64,000 nt of DNA from Flavicella marina (GTDB lineage Bacteria > Bacteroidota > Bacteroidia > Flavobacteriales > Flavobacteriaceae), in contig NZ_VYVA01000002.1 in NCBI RefSeq assembly GCF_009193215.1, positions 124,001 to 188,000 of the forward strand, read 5' to 3'. The notes below the pieces were generated by a model. It made no database searches, was not told the origin of the DNA, and saw only the letters and a list, made by a program, of their open reading frames with translations. Below, piece after piece: positions 1 through 9,180 of the stretch (position 1 is the stretch's first letter; each line of letters opens with the position of its first letter). Both the position numbers and the translations under genes were made by a program.

Positions 1-44
1 ACTTTTAATAATTTGCGGCTTCTTATTTTTACGACAATAGAACT

Positions 45-1124
45 ATGTATTTGCAGAAATTATCCTTAGTAAATTTTAAAAATTTGACACAACATGTGTT
101 TGATTTTAAGGAGAAGATAAATTGTTTTGTAGGGAATAATGGTGTTGGTAAAACAAATGTTTTAGATGCTATTTATTATTTGTCTTTCGCAAAAAGTTAT
201 TTTAATTCTGTTGCTGTTCAAAATATAAAACATGGAGAAGAGTTTTTTATGCTCGAGGGAACCTATGAGCTTGAGGATCGAGAAGAAGTAATTCTATGCA
301 GTTTAAAAAAGGGGCAGAAAAAAGTAGTCAAGCGCAATGGAAAATCGTATGAGAAGTTTTCTGATCACATCGGGAAGTTGCCATTGGTAATTATTTCGCC
401 TGCGGATAGGGATTTGATTGTAGAAGGAAGCGATACGAGAAGGAAATTTATAGATAGTGTTATATCTCAACAAAATCAACATTATCTAAAAACACTGATA
501 GCATATAACAAAACATTGGTGCAGCGCAATGCATTGTTAAAATTTTTTGCTGCCAACCGAACTTTCGATGCAGTAAATTTAGAGGTGTACAATCAGCAAT
601 TGATTCAGTACGGAAATAGTATTCATAAAGAAAGAAAAGCATTTTTAGAGATATTTATACCTATCTTTAATGAACGCTATCAAACTATTTCAGAAGGAAA
701 AGAAATTGTGAATTTGGTATACAAATCTCAATTGTTAGATACAGAATTTCCTGCTTTATTAGAAGATTCTTTACCGAAAGATAAAGTGTTGCAATACACA
801 AGTGCAGGTGTTCATAAAGATGATTTGGTATTTGAAATAGGAGAGTACCCTATTAAAAAATTTGGTTCCCAAGGACAGCAAAAATCTTATTTGATTGCAT
901 TGAAGTTGGCTCAGTTTGATTTTATAAAAGAGCAATCGAAACAAGTACCGATTTTATTGTTAGATGATATTTTTGACAAATTAGATGAGAATCGCGTAAC
1001 ACAGTTGATATCGCTAGTGAATAACGATGAATTTGGTCAGTTGTTTATTACGGATACTCATGCCGAGAGAACAGAAGCAGTGGTGAAAAGAATTAATAAA
1101 TCGTATAAAATGTTTGAGCTATAA
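45..1124 (+). CDS. recF: DNA replication and repair protein RecF
   Basis: RecF is an SMC-like ATPase that helps load RecA at single-strand gaps through RecFOR. The 359-residue length fits the family. Walker A (GNNGVGKTN) is at residues 30-38, the ABC-type signature with GSQGQQKS lies near residue 275, and Walker B (ILLLDD) is near residue 303. The ATG at 45 sits just inside the left edge and is followed by a typical RecF N-terminus ([13 protein letters not shown]). A DUF721 gene follows 14 bases downstream, the usual flavobacterial neighbour, and the two probably share a transcript that ends at the hairpin at 1438. The assignment is firm. Confidence 0.97.
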   Translation: MYLQKLSLVNFKNLTQHVFDFKEKINCFVGNNGVGKTNVLDAIYYLSFAKSYFNSVAVQNIKHGEEFFMLEGTYELEDREEVILCSLKKGQKKVVKRNGKSYEKFSDHIGKLPLVIISPADRDLIVEGSDTRRKFIDSVISQQNQHYLKTLIAYNKTLVQRNALLKFFAANRTFDAVNLEVYNQQLIQYGNSIHKERKAFLEIFIPIFNERYQTISEGKEIVNLVYKSQLLDTEFPALLEDSLPKDKVLQYTSAGVHKDDLVFEIGEYPIKKFGSQGQQKSYLIALKLAQFDFIKEQSKQVPILLLDDIFDKLDENRVTQLISLVNNDEFGQLFITDTHAERTEAVVKRINKSYKMFEL

Positions 1125-1138
1125 AAGCTCTAAATACT

Positions 1139-1435
1139 ATGTCGAAGCGTCAAAAAGAATATTTGTCTGTAAAAGATTTGATGGGAAGTTTTATCAAAGA
1201 AAACAACTTGTCAAAAGGCATGCAAAAGATAACGATTAAAGAAAACTGGAATTCTTTGATGGGGAATGGAGTCGCGAGTTATACAGAAAAAGTAGAACTC
1301 AGAAATGGTACTTTATATGTAAAGTTGAGTTCTTCTGTGTTACGACAAGAGCTTGATTATGGAAAAGATAAAATTAAAGAGATGATGAATGATGCTTTGG
1401 GAGGTGAAGAAATAAAAAAAGTAATGTTATTATAA
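1139..1435 (+). CDS. DUF721 domain protein (DciA-like)
   Basis: This 98-residue protein belongs to DUF721, a small family related to the N-terminal part of DciA, the helicase-loading factor of bacteria that lack DnaC. The visible pattern is an N-terminal helix (LMGSFIKENNLSKG), then a WNSLMG core, and strands with repeated V/L residues (GTLYVKLSSSVLRQEL). It follows recF by 14 bases, which fits a replication or repair role. DciA function itself is inferred from the family. A strong intrinsic terminator starts 3 bases after the stop codon. Confidence 0.85.
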   Translation: MSKRQKEYLSVKDLMGSFIKENNLSKGMQKITIKENWNSLMGNGVASYTEKVELRNGTLYVKLSSSVLRQELDYGKDKIKEMMNDALGGEEIKKVMLL

Positions 1436-1437
1436 AT

Positions 1438-1474
1438 AAAAAGACCAACTAAAATTTTAGTTGGTCTTTTTTTA
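1438..1474 (+). terminator. Intrinsic terminator of recF-DUF721
   Basis: A perfect 34-base inverted repeat (1438-1471) has a stem containing AAGACCAACTAAAA and its complement and is followed by a T run. It lies directly after the DUF721 stop codon. Confidence 0.9.
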
Positions 1475-1492
1475 TAGGATGTCTTCTAAATA

Positions 1493-1642
1493 TTAAGCTA
1501 ATAATATTTTAGCGTCTTTAGTATCGTGAATATTTAATATTTTCAACGATTTAGTTACTTCAACTTTAGTTTCTTGCTCTTTATTTGAGTTAGATGTCAA
1601 GGCAAATAATGCGATTACTGATAAAAAAATAAATACTTTCAT
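1493..1642 (-). CDS. Small secreted peptide, 49 residues, function unknown
   Basis: An ATG at 1642 on the minus strand opens a 49-codon frame ending in TAA at 1493. The product begins MKVFIFLSVIALFALTSNS, a convincing signal peptide with no lipobox cysteine, and continues with a short charged tail (KEQETKVEVTKSLKILN). A TATTTTTG -7-like box lies at 1664-1671 with no good -33 element. It stands alone between the recF terminator and the hemH terminator. I do not recognise a family. Many flavobacteria carry such orphan short secreted peptides, so the coding call rests on the leader and the clean intergenic placement. Confidence 0.5.
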   Translation of the reverse strand: MKVFIFLSVIALFALTSNSNKEQETKVEVTKSLKILNIHDTKDAKILLA

Positions 1643-1727
1643 TTCTGTTTTAATTTTTACACTGCAAAAATAGATACGATATCAGAATTTAAAGTTATGT
1701 CAATGTTAAGAAAAGGTTGTTAAAAAT

Positions 1728-1758
1728 AAAAGCGCTGTCTTTTTCAAGAAGCGCTTTT
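1728..1758 (-). terminator. Intrinsic terminator of araC-hemH
   Basis: An inverted repeat AAAAGCGCT / AGCGCTTTT with a 13-base loop lies 19 bases beyond the hemH stop codon. On the minus strand it is followed by a short T-rich tract. Confidence 0.7.
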
Positions 1759-1776
1759 AAAAATACTATTTAGAAA

Positions 1777-2793
1777 TTAGTTTTTCCAGTTGTTTATCCA
1801 GTCAACCATAACATCAACCCAATCATCATTGTCATTTAAACAAGGGATATGTTTGTAGGATTCACCACCACCTTCTTTAAATTGTTCTTTACCTTCCATA
1901 GCGATTTCTTCTAAGGTTTCTAAGCAATCAGAAACAAATGCCGGTGTTATAACCGCCAATTTCTTTTTCCCTTCTTCTTGAGGAAGTCTTTCGAATTCAA
2001 AATCTGTATACGGTTTTAACCACGGATCGCGACCTAAACGAGATTGAAAAGAATTGCTATAAGTACCTTCTTTAAGTTCTAGTTCTTTTACGATCTCTTT
2101 AGTGGTTTCAAAGCATTGATGTCTGTAACAGGTAGCATGAGCTTTGGATGCAGTTTCACAACAAGAACCATCCAGTTTACAATGAGATCCGGTTGTGTCT
2201 GATTTTAAAATATGACGTTCAGGTATTCCGTGGTATGAGAATAAGATGTGATCGTGTTCAAAACCTTTTAAGTTTTCACGTATGTTTTCAGCCATTACTT
2301 TAATATAGTCTGGCTTATTGTAAAAGGCAGGAAGCACTTCAGTGGTCATTTCTGGGAAATATTTTTTCTGAACTTCTTTCGCTTTCACTTCAACAGTTTC
2401 AAAAGACGACATGGCATAGTGTGGGTATAGAGGGACAAGCAACACCTCTGTTACGCCTTGTTTAGCCAAAGTTTCGTAGCCACTTTTAATACTCATCGAT
2501 CCATAGCGCATCCCTAAAGCTACCGGAATATCGGTTTTGTCAGCGACTTTTTTATGAAACCTTTCAGAGAGTACAATCAAAGGAGATCCTTCTTCCCACC
2601 AAATTTTTTGATATGCTTCTGCAGATTTTTTGGGACGGGTGTTTAAAATAATACCTCTAACAAGTATGTTTCTTAAAATGATATTGGTGTCAATAACACG
2701 CTCATCCATTAAAAATTCATCTAAATACCTTCTTACATCCTTAGGATTTGGTGTGTCTGGAGATCCTAAGTTTACTAATAATACACCTTTCAT
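1777..2793 (-). CDS. hemH: Ferrochelatase
   Basis: HemH inserts Fe2+ into protoporphyrin IX (or coproporphyrin) as the last or next-to-last step of heme synthesis. The 338-residue length is typical. The N-terminus MKGVLLVNLGSPDTP, the active-site SYHGIPERH with His188, and the C-terminal CLETLEEI acidic motif are all visible. A cysteine-rich insert follows the active site, with Cys at 205, 211, 212, 222 and 227. Five bases separate it from the upstream AraC-type regulator, so the two form one transcript, divergent from the hemA-hemF operon. Confidence 0.96.
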   Translation of the reverse strand: MKGVLLVNLGSPDTPNPKDVRRYLDEFLMDERVIDTNIILRNILVRGIILNTRPKKSAEAYQKIWWEEGSPLIVLSERFHKKVADKTDIPVALGMRYGSMSIKSGYETLAKQGVTEVLLVPLYPHYAMSSFETVEVKAKEVQKKYFPEMTTEVLPAFYNKPDYIKVMAENIRENLKGFEHDHILFSYHGIPERHILKSDTTGSHCKLDGSCCETASKAHATCYRHQCFETTKEIVKELELKEGTYSNSFQSRLGRDPWLKPYTDFEFERLPQEEGKKKLAVITPAFVSDCLETLEEIAMEGKEQFKEGGGESYKHIPCLNDNDDWVDVMVDWINNWKN

Positions 2794-2798
2794 TCTAG

Positions 2799-3695
2799 TT
2801 ATTCTTGTTTTGTAAATTGTTTTGGAGTAATGTCAAATCTTTTTTTGAATGCAGCAATAAAGTGACTTGAATTACTGTATCCTATTTGTGTTGCTATTTC
2901 AGAAACATTCAGTTTGTTTTCTTCAAGCAATTTTTTAGAAAAATCTAATTTATAGTTTAATAAAAATGTATAAACAGGGGTGCCGTAAAATTCTTTAAAC
3001 CCCATTTTTAGTTTTTTAATATTCAAACCTACTTGTTTCGAAAGTTCTTCTAAACTTGGTGGGTTTGCCATGTTTTCGATAATAATATCTTTCGCTTTTT
3101 TTATTTGAGCTACGGTTTCCTCATTCGCCATAAAGGGGCAATGGTCAGATTCTGTCTCTTCAGAAATATTAAAATACAAACTCAAGAGCTCGTATATTTT
3201 TCCTTTCATATAAATACTCTGTAACGCTCCGTGTAGTTTTTTGTCTACAAGTTGATTCAAAACAAATTTTAAAGAAGATGAAATAACTTTTTCTTCAATA
3301 ATTGGACGTCCACCTTTGATGCTGTCGAAATTAAAAAAAGAATCACCCTCATGAGCAAAAAGAGAATGAAAATAGGGTACTGGAATAAGTAACCCAAGTA
3401 GCTCTCCATTCGCAGGTAGTGTGGTTAAAACTTTAGTATCGTCTTCTTTGAAGTAAACCAAACCAGAATCTTCCGGAGAAAGATGAATTGCACAATGTTC
3501 CATATTAAATGCAACAGATATTTTTTTCTGAAGACTAAAATAAATTTGAATGTAATTGTCTTCTAGTTCAAATTGTTGGTGCGCAGTTTTGTCTAAGACA
3601 TTCTTTATATGTATCAAAGTAAAAGTACCTTTTTCTCTAAATAGACGAATAGTACTTTTGTCGATGTTTTTAAATTTTGAATTATCGAAATTCAT
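2799..3695 (-). CDS. AraC-family transcriptional regulator beside the hem genes
   Basis: This 298-residue protein has a C-terminal AraC/XylS DNA-binding domain at about 199-298 with two helix-turn-helix units (LEELSKQVGLNIKKLKMGFK, then VSEIATQIGYSNSSHFIAAF). The N-terminal 190 residues are a poorly conserved sensor region in which I see no classic cupin motif. It is the first gene of the operon with hemH and is divergent from hemA. Control of heme synthesis is an inference from this placement and from the direct repeats in the shared intergenic region. Two TATTTTTG -7-like boxes precede it, at 3718-3725 and 3729-3736 read on the minus strand. Confidence 0.9.
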   Translation of the reverse strand: MNFDNSKFKNIDKSTIRLFREKGTFTLIHIKNVLDKTAHQQFELEDNYIQIYFSLQKKISVAFNMEHCAIHLSPEDSGLVYFKEDDTKVLTTLPANGELLGLLIPVPYFHSLFAHEGDSFFNFDSIKGGRPIIEEKVISSSLKFVLNQLVDKKLHGALQSIYMKGKIYELLSLYFNISEETESDHCPFMANEETVAQIKKAKDIIIENMANPPSLEELSKQVGLNIKKLKMGFKEFYGTPVYTFLLNYKLDFSKKLLEENKLNVSEIATQIGYSNSSHFIAAFKKRFDITPKQFTKQE

Positions 3696-4001
3696 GCGAT
3701 ATTATTATTTAACACAGCAAAAATACAACAAAAATACCGATTTAAGCCAATGTTTTTCACAGGGTGTAAAAGGTGTTTATTGTCATGTAATTCTATGGAT
3801 TATTATAGTTTGTTTGTGTAAGTGGTTGGTTTTTAGTGTCTTTGTTTTTGTTTGTAATCATTCTAAATTAAGTGGTTTTTCCCTTGAACGTTATTTATAG
3901 TCCTTTTGGCGTTGTTTTTATCCAAAGTAAGGTGGTACTTTTGGCGTTGTTTATTTGTCAATAGAGATAAATTTACTTGTCAAGAACGTAATATAGTATT
4001 C
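3696..4001. promoter_or_regulatory. Divergent araC / hemA control region with direct repeats
   Basis: This 306-base non-coding region separates the araC-hemH and hem operons. On the minus strand, TATTTTTG boxes at 3718-3725 and 3729-3736 are candidate -7 elements for araC. On the plus strand, TTG at 3947-3949, 18 bases, then TAAATTTA at 3968-3975 is a candidate hemA promoter. TAAGTGGTT occurs at 3819 and again at 3869, with a degenerate TAAGGTGGT at 3928. CTTTTGGCGTTGTTT occurs at 3903 and 3938. Direct repeats of this kind suit an AraC-type activator, but binding is not shown. Confidence 0.5.
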
Positions 4002-5252
4002 ATGAGTGTCGAATCTAAGGGGAAAAAATTATACAATGTTGGATTGAGTTATAAAAAAGCAGACGTAAAAACACGTGGTGCTTTTAGTATAACAAAAGAG
4101 AATCAGGTTTTACTCCTAAAGGAAGCTAAGAAATTTGGGGTAGATGGTGTTTTTATTTTATCTACCTGCAATAGAACAGAAATCATGGGGTTTGCAAATC
4201 ATCCCTTCGAATTGATTTCTTTGCTATGTAAATACTCGAAAGGTTCAGTTGAAGAATTTGTAAATGTCTCAAATGTTTACAAAGGAAAAGATGCCATTCG
4301 TCATCTGTTTAAAATTGCTACAGGTTTAGATAGTCAGATACTAGGAGATTATGAAATAGTAGGTCAATTAAAAGAGTCTTTTCAAACAGCAAAGGACCAA
4401 AATACGTTAAATGCTTATTTAGAGCGATTGATCAATCTTGTTTTACAAGCGAGTAAAAAAGTAAAAAACTCAACAAAATTGAGTTCTGGTACAACTTCTG
4501 TTTCTTATGCTGCGGTGCAGTATATAATTGAAAAAGTAGCGCACTTCGAGAAGAAAAACATTTTAGTATATGGTTTAGGTGATATTGGAAAAAATACTTG
4601 TAAAAACCTAATCGAATATACAGAGAATAATAATGTTGTGTTGATTAACAGAACGGAAAGTAAGGCTAGAGAATTTTACAAAAACCATAAAGAAGTTCGT
4701 GTGGAACCATTATCTGCTTTAAACCAAGAAATTCAGATTGCAGATATCTTAATAGTTTCTACGGGGGCAAATGTACCTACTGTAACTACAGACAATGTAG
4801 CAGTAGATAAAGAATTGTTGATTTTAGATTTATCCATGCCAGAAAATGTTGATTTGTCGGTGGGAGATTTAAACAAAGTAGAACTTGTGAATATTGATGA
4901 GTTGTCAAAAATCACAAACAAGACAATTGCAGAGCGCGAAAAAGAAATTCCAAAAGCTGAGGCTATTATAGAAGAGCATAAAACGGAGTTTATGGAGTGG
5001 CTAGACCATCGAAAATTTACGCCAGCTGTGAATGCATTAAAATCTTCGTTGATGTCTATACAAAATGATGCGATAGATTTTCAAAGTAAAAAAACAGATG
5101 GATTTAATGTAGAGCATGCACAGGTAATTGCCTCTAGAATGATTCAAAAAATTACAACTCAATTTGTCAAACATTTGAAAGCAGAAGATACATCAGTAGA
5201 TCAAAGTATTGATGTGATATCAAAAATGTTTGATATGGAAATCAATAAATAA
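4002..5252 (+). CDS. hemA: Glutamyl-tRNA reductase
   Basis: HemA reduces glutamyl-tRNA to glutamate-1-semialdehyde, the first committed step of C5 tetrapyrrole synthesis. I chose the ATG at 4002, giving 416 residues. An in-frame ATG at 3906 would add 32 residues that do not resemble the family and would overlap the candidate promoter. The N-terminal GLSYKKADVKTR and the catalytic cysteine motif STCNRTEI (Cys56) are clear, followed by the NADPH domain (YGLGDIGKN) and a dimerisation helix. It opens the rightward hem operon, and hemC starts 18 bases after its stop. Confidence 0.96.
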   Translation: MSVESKGKKLYNVGLSYKKADVKTRGAFSITKENQVLLLKEAKKFGVDGVFILSTCNRTEIMGFANHPFELISLLCKYSKGSVEEFVNVSNVYKGKDAIRHLFKIATGLDSQILGDYEIVGQLKESFQTAKDQNTLNAYLERLINLVLQASKKVKNSTKLSSGTTSVSYAAVQYIIEKVAHFEKKNILVYGLGDIGKNTCKNLIEYTENNNVVLINRTESKAREFYKNHKEVRVEPLSALNQEIQIADILIVSTGANVPTVTTDNVAVDKELLILDLSMPENVDLSVGDLNKVELVNIDELSKITNKTIAEREKEIPKAEAIIEEHKTEFMEWLDHRKFTPAVNALKSSLMSIQNDAIDFQSKKTDGFNVEHAQVIASRMIQKITTQFVKHLKAEDTSVDQSIDVISKMFDMEINK

Positions 5253-5270
5253 TTTTCCACAATTAATCTT

Positions 5271-6191
5271 ATGATCCAAAAAATTAGAATTGGTACAAGA
5301 AATAGTGAATTGGCCTTATGGCAAGCTCATTTGGTTCAAAACGCACTTAACGAATTAGGCTATAGTACCGAGATCATTGAACTGTCTTCGGTTGGTGATG
5401 AAATTTTAGATATTCCTTTACATCAAATTGGTAGTATGGGGGTTTTTACGAAAACATTGGATGTAGCCATGTTAAGAGGACAAATTGATATTGCAGTACA
5501 TTCTTTGAAAGATGTACCCACTCAATTACCAGAAACAATAGTACAAGCTGCGGTTTTGGAAAGAGCCGATGTTAATGATGTAATTGTTTACAAAGGAACA
5601 GAAGAGGAATTGGTTGCTGAAGGAGCAACAATTGCAACCGGTAGTTTAAGAAGAACAGCACAGTGGTTAAACAAATATCCTACACATAATTTAACAGATT
5701 TACGTGGAAATGTAAATACACGTCTGAAAAAACTGAAGGATAATAATTGGAATGGTGCCATTTTTGCCAAAGCAGGTTTAGAGAGAATAAACTTGTTGCC
5801 AAAAGAACATATGGTTCTTGATTGGATGATTCCTGCTCCTGCACAAGGAGCGATTATGATTACTGCCTTAGATTCTTCTCCCGAAATATTAGAAGCTTGT
5901 AAAAAACTACATCACGAAGAAACTGCATTGTGTGTAGGTATAGAGCGTGACTTTATGAGTACTCTAGAAGGAGGTTGTACCGCTCCAATTGGAGCTTATG
6001 CCGAAATCGATGGGGAGAACATTTCATTTAAAGGATTGTTAAGTGCTATAGATGGAAAAGAGCAAAAAGGAGTTTTTAGAATTGCACCTATAGATGAAGC
6101 ATCAGAATTAGGGAAAAATTGCGCCAAAGAAGTTTTAGCTGATGGTGGGAAAGAGCTGATGGATGAAATAAAAAAGGTGGTAAAAAAATAA
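5271..6191 (+). CDS. hemC: Hydroxymethylbilane synthase (porphobilinogen deaminase)
   Basis: HemC polymerises four porphobilinogen molecules into hydroxymethylbilane on a covalent dipyrromethane cofactor. The protein has the usual length of 306 residues. RIGTRNSELALWQA is the standard N-terminus, Asp81 lies in HSLKDVPT, the substrate-binding arginines lie in GSLRR and LRGNVNTRL, and the cofactor cysteine is Cys236 in LEGGCTAPIGAYA. It is the second gene of the hem operon, 18 bases after hemA and 14 bases before hemD. Confidence 0.97.
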   Translation: MIQKIRIGTRNSELALWQAHLVQNALNELGYSTEIIELSSVGDEILDIPLHQIGSMGVFTKTLDVAMLRGQIDIAVHSLKDVPTQLPETIVQAAVLERADVNDVIVYKGTEEELVAEGATIATGSLRRTAQWLNKYPTHNLTDLRGNVNTRLKKLKDNNWNGAIFAKAGLERINLLPKEHMVLDWMIPAPAQGAIMITALDSSPEILEACKKLHHEETALCVGIERDFMSTLEGGCTAPIGAYAEIDGENISFKGLLSAIDGKEQKGVFRIAPIDEASELGKNCAKEVLADGGKELMDEIKKVVKK

Positions 6192-6205
6192 GGAATTCAT
6201 TTGCT

Positions 6206-6871
6206 GTGAGGGTATTGTCAACAAAGAAATTATCGGAAAAACAAAAATCGCAAGTCGAAGGATTTACGATTGATGAGATACCGATGATTCGTATCACTTA
6301 CGGAGATGATTTTGCTTTAGAAGAAAATATTATAAATGCAGTTTTTACGAGTGCAAATAGTGTACGCGCGGTATTCGAAAATCGTCCTGAAAACTGCAAG
6401 TGGTTTCACACTGTTTTTTGTGTAGGAAAAAAAACAAAACAACTGTTAGAAGGCTATGGCCTTACTGTAGAAGTTATTGCAAACAATGCTTTAGAATTAG
6501 CAGAAGTGTTAGCACAGCGATTTTCAGAACAAGATGAAGGTATCAAAGAAATAAGTTGGTTTTGTGGCAATTTAAGAAACAATGATTTGCCAATTATAAT
6601 GGCAGAAAATGGAGTGTTGGTAACAGAGTATTTAGTGTATAAAACAGAATTTATTCCTAAAGCTCTAGAAGTTGACTATGATGCAGTTTTGTTTTTTAGT
6701 CCATCTGGAATTAATAGTTATTTGAAAAAAAACCAAGCCAATTCAAATCCAGTTGTTTGCATAGGCAATACCACTGCTTCACAAGCAATTGAGTTTTTTG
6801 ATAATGTATATATGGCAGAAGAAACAACAGTAGAGTCTGTACTCGATAAAGTAAAAGAAATATTAGTCTAG
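6206..6871 (+). CDS. hemD: Uroporphyrinogen-III synthase
   Basis: HemD inverts ring D and cyclises hydroxymethylbilane to uroporphyrinogen III. The family is poorly conserved. The length (221 residues), the motif [13 protein letters not shown] near residue 46, the second-domain [11 protein letters not shown], and the C-terminal [12 protein letters not shown] all match HemD. The start appears to be GTG at 6206; no better ATG is present near the hemC stop. Its place between hemC and hemB supports the call strongly. Confidence 0.9.
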   Translation: MRVLSTKKLSEKQKSQVEGFTIDEIPMIRITYGDDFALEENIINAVFTSANSVRAVFENRPENCKWFHTVFCVGKKTKQLLEGYGLTVEVIANNALELAEVLAQRFSEQDEGIKEISWFCGNLRNNDLPIIMAENGVLVTEYLVYKTEFIPKALEVDYDAVLFFSPSGINSYLKKNQANSNPVVCIGNTTASQAIEFFDNVYMAEETTVESVLDKVKEILV

Positions 6872-6876
6872 TAGAT

Positions 6877-7839
6877 ATGAATAGAACAAGACGACTGAGA
6901 AAAACAGAAGGAATCAGAAGATTGGTTAGAGAAAACAAACTAACAACAGACGATTTAATTTATCCTTTATTTATAGAGGAAGGTGAGAACATCGAAAAAG
7001 AAATAGTATCGATGCCAGGCATCAAACGTTTTTCCTTAGATCGTTTGCATACTGAGTTAGACGAGGTTGTGGAACTTGATATTCCAGCAGTTTTATTGTT
7101 TGGTATTCCTAGCGAAAAAGACGATACAGGTACCGAAACTTGGAATCATCAAGGGATTATGCAGCAAGCAATTCGCTATATTAAAAAAAACTATCCAAGT
7201 TTGTATGTGATAACAGATGTATGTTTTTGCGAATACACAAGCCACGGTCATTGTGGTGTTATTCACGACAATGATGTAGATAATGATGCAACATTAGTGA
7301 ATTTAGCGAAACAGGTTATTTCGCATGCAAAAGCGGGTGTTGATATGGTAGCACCTTCAGGTATGATGGACGGAACGATTGCAACAATTCGTGAAGCCCT
7401 CGATAATACAGGTTTTTACAACTTACCAATTATGGGTTATTCTGTAAAATATGCATCAGCATTTTATGGTCCGTTTAGAGATGCTGCAGATTCTGCGCCA
7501 ACTTTCGGAGACAGAAGAACGTATCAGATGGATCCTTCGAATAGAGACGAAGGTTTAAGAGAAGCTGCTTTTGATGATGAAGAAGGAGCAGATATATTAA
7601 TGGTAAAACCAGCATTGTCGTATTTAGATATCATTAGAGATTTGAAAAACACATATGACAGGCCAATAGCATGTTACAATGTAAGTGGAGAATATGCAAT
7701 GGTAAAAGCAGCTGCTGAAAAAGGATGGATCGATGGCGAACGCGTGATGATGGAGTCGTTATTGTCTATGAAACGAGCTGGAGCGGATATCATTATTACC
7801 TATTTTGCCAAGGAAGTTGCTAAAATTTTAAAAAACTAA
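6877..7839 (+). CDS. hemB: Delta-aminolevulinic acid dehydratase (porphobilinogen synthase)
   Basis: HemB condenses two 5-aminolevulinate molecules to porphobilinogen. The sequence has 320 residues. The zinc-type cysteine set [14 protein letters not shown] (Cys116, 118 and 126) and the two Schiff-base lysines, Lys191 in [11 protein letters not shown] and Lys244 in [10 protein letters not shown], are visible. This makes it a Zn-dependent rather than Mg-only enzyme. It starts 5 bases after the hemD stop, so translation is probably coupled. Confidence 0.97.
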   Translation: MNRTRRLRKTEGIRRLVRENKLTTDDLIYPLFIEEGENIEKEIVSMPGIKRFSLDRLHTELDEVVELDIPAVLLFGIPSEKDDTGTETWNHQGIMQQAIRYIKKNYPSLYVITDVCFCEYTSHGHCGVIHDNDVDNDATLVNLAKQVISHAKAGVDMVAPSGMMDGTIATIREALDNTGFYNLPIMGYSVKYASAFYGPFRDAADSAPTFGDRRTYQMDPSNRDEGLREAAFDDEEGADILMVKPALSYLDIIRDLKNTYDRPIACYNVSGEYAMVKAAAEKGWIDGERVMMESLLSMKRAGADIIITYFAKEVAKILKN

Positions 7840-7851
7840 GAAGAACGTATT

Positions 7852-9144
7852 ATGAAATTCAAACAATCAGAGAAACTATACACTAAAGGTTTAGAAAATT
7901 TAGTTGGAGCTGTAAATTCTCCTGTGAGGGCATTCGCTTCTGTAGGAGGGAACCCTTTGTTTATTGATAAGGCTAAAGGGAGCAAAATCAAAGATGTCGA
8001 TGGTAACAAATATATTGACATGGTACTATCTTATGGTCCAATGATTTTAGGGCATCGTCATAAACGAGTTGAGAAAGCTATTTCAAAAGCGCTAAAAAAA
8101 GGCTATTCGTTCGGAGCTTCAACGAATGCAGAAATAAAATTAGCGAAAATTGTATGTGATGCTTTTCCGGGAATGGATAAAGTACGTTTTGTGAATTCAG
8201 GGACGGAAGCTGTATTGAGTGCTATTCGTTTGGCAAGAGCACATACTGGAAACGATAAAATCGTAAAGTTTTCTGGTTGCTATCACGGACATATGGATGC
8301 TATGTTGGTAGCTGCAGGTTCTGGTTTGGCTACTTTAAGTTTACCAGGATCTAAAGGAGTACCTTCGCAAGCAGTTGAAAATACATTGATTGCTGAGTAT
8401 AATAATTTGGAGAGTGTTGAAAAACATTTCTCCGAACACAAAGATATCGCTGCGGTTATTTTAGAGCCAGTAACGGGTAATATGGGAGTTGTACAACCAT
8501 CTCAAGAATTTATCCACGGATTGAGAAAGTTAACAAAGGAGAACGGTGTTCTCTTGATTTGTGATGAGGTAATGACAGGTTTTCGTTCTAAATTTGGTGG
8601 AGCGCAAGAGTTGTTAGGTATCGAAGCAGATATTACTTGTTTGGGTAAAGTTATCGGTGGTGGATTTCCGGTAGGGGCTTATGGTGCTAGGAATGAAATT
8701 ATGGAAAATGTAGCGCCTTTAGGAGGGATGTATCAAGCAGGAACTTTGTCAGGAAACCCAATTGCAATGGCTGCTGGAATTTCTACATTGTCTGAATTGA
8801 AGCGTCAAAATCCATATGAGAAATTCGAAAAAATTGCAGAAAAAATTGCATCAATTTTAACGAGTGCAGCTTCTAAATATGGGGTTGACATTACTGTGAA
8901 TAAATTTGGATCGATGATCAATCCATTTTTTGCAAAAGAAGAAATTACAAATTTTACAGAGGCTCAAAAGTGCGATACAGAAAAGTTCGCAGTTTTCTTT
9001 TGGGAGATGATCAAACATGGAGTGTTTTTGCCACCATCTCAATTTGAGTCATGGTTTTTGTGTTCTGCATTGTCAAGTAAAGATTTAGAAAATTTTGAAG
9101 TAGCGGTGGATGCAGCAATGAAAAAAGTGTCAGAAATAAAATAA
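7852..9144 (+). CDS. hemL: Glutamate-1-semialdehyde 2,1-aminomutase
   Basis: HemL is a PLP enzyme that converts glutamate-1-semialdehyde to 5-aminolevulinate, working directly after HemA. The 430-residue chain has the N-terminal GAVNSPVRAF motif, NSGTEAVLSAIRLAR, the PLP aspartate in LICDEVMTGFR, and the PLP lysine Lys266 in CLGKVIGGGFPVGAYG. It follows hemB by 12 bases. The gap downstream to hemE is unusually long and holds repeat scars and a gene stump. Confidence 0.97.
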   Translation: MKFKQSEKLYTKGLENLVGAVNSPVRAFASVGGNPLFIDKAKGSKIKDVDGNKYIDMVLSYGPMILGHRHKRVEKAISKALKKGYSFGASTNAEIKLAKIVCDAFPGMDKVRFVNSGTEAVLSAIRLARAHTGNDKIVKFSGCYHGHMDAMLVAAGSGLATLSLPGSKGVPSQAVENTLIAEYNNLESVEKHFSEHKDIAAVILEPVTGNMGVVQPSQEFIHGLRKLTKENGVLLICDEVMTGFRSKFGGAQELLGIEADITCLGKVIGGGFPVGAYGARNEIMENVAPLGGMYQAGTLSGNPIAMAAGISTLSELKRQNPYEKFEKIAEKIASILTSAASKYGVDITVNKFGSMINPFFAKEEITNFTEAQKCDTEKFAVFFWEMIKHGVFLPPSQFESWFLCSALSSKDLENFEVAVDAAMKKVSEIK

Positions 9145-9156
9145 GATACGTGAATA

Positions 9157-9180
9157 AGGATTCAAGAATCAGGAGTTGCT
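9157..9180. repeat. Repeat scar upstream of the four-helix-bundle stump
   Basis: The sequence AAGGATTCAAGAATCAGGAG shares AGAATCAGGAGT (9165-9176) exactly with 10435-10446, on the far side of hemE. Its GATTCAAG core appears inverted at the right flank of the stump (CTTGAATC, 9367-9374). It looks like one end of a dispersed element. Confidence 0.5.

Noticed and set aside
1-44. A promoter or gene end upstream of recF
   Set aside because: Only 44 bases are available; a TATTTTTA-like string is present but cannot be judged at the window edge.
3556-3900. A 114-codon plus-strand frame across the AraC gene start and the intergenic region
   Set aside because: It is antisense to a clear AraC gene for most of its length, has no conserved motif, and would consume the divergent promoter region.
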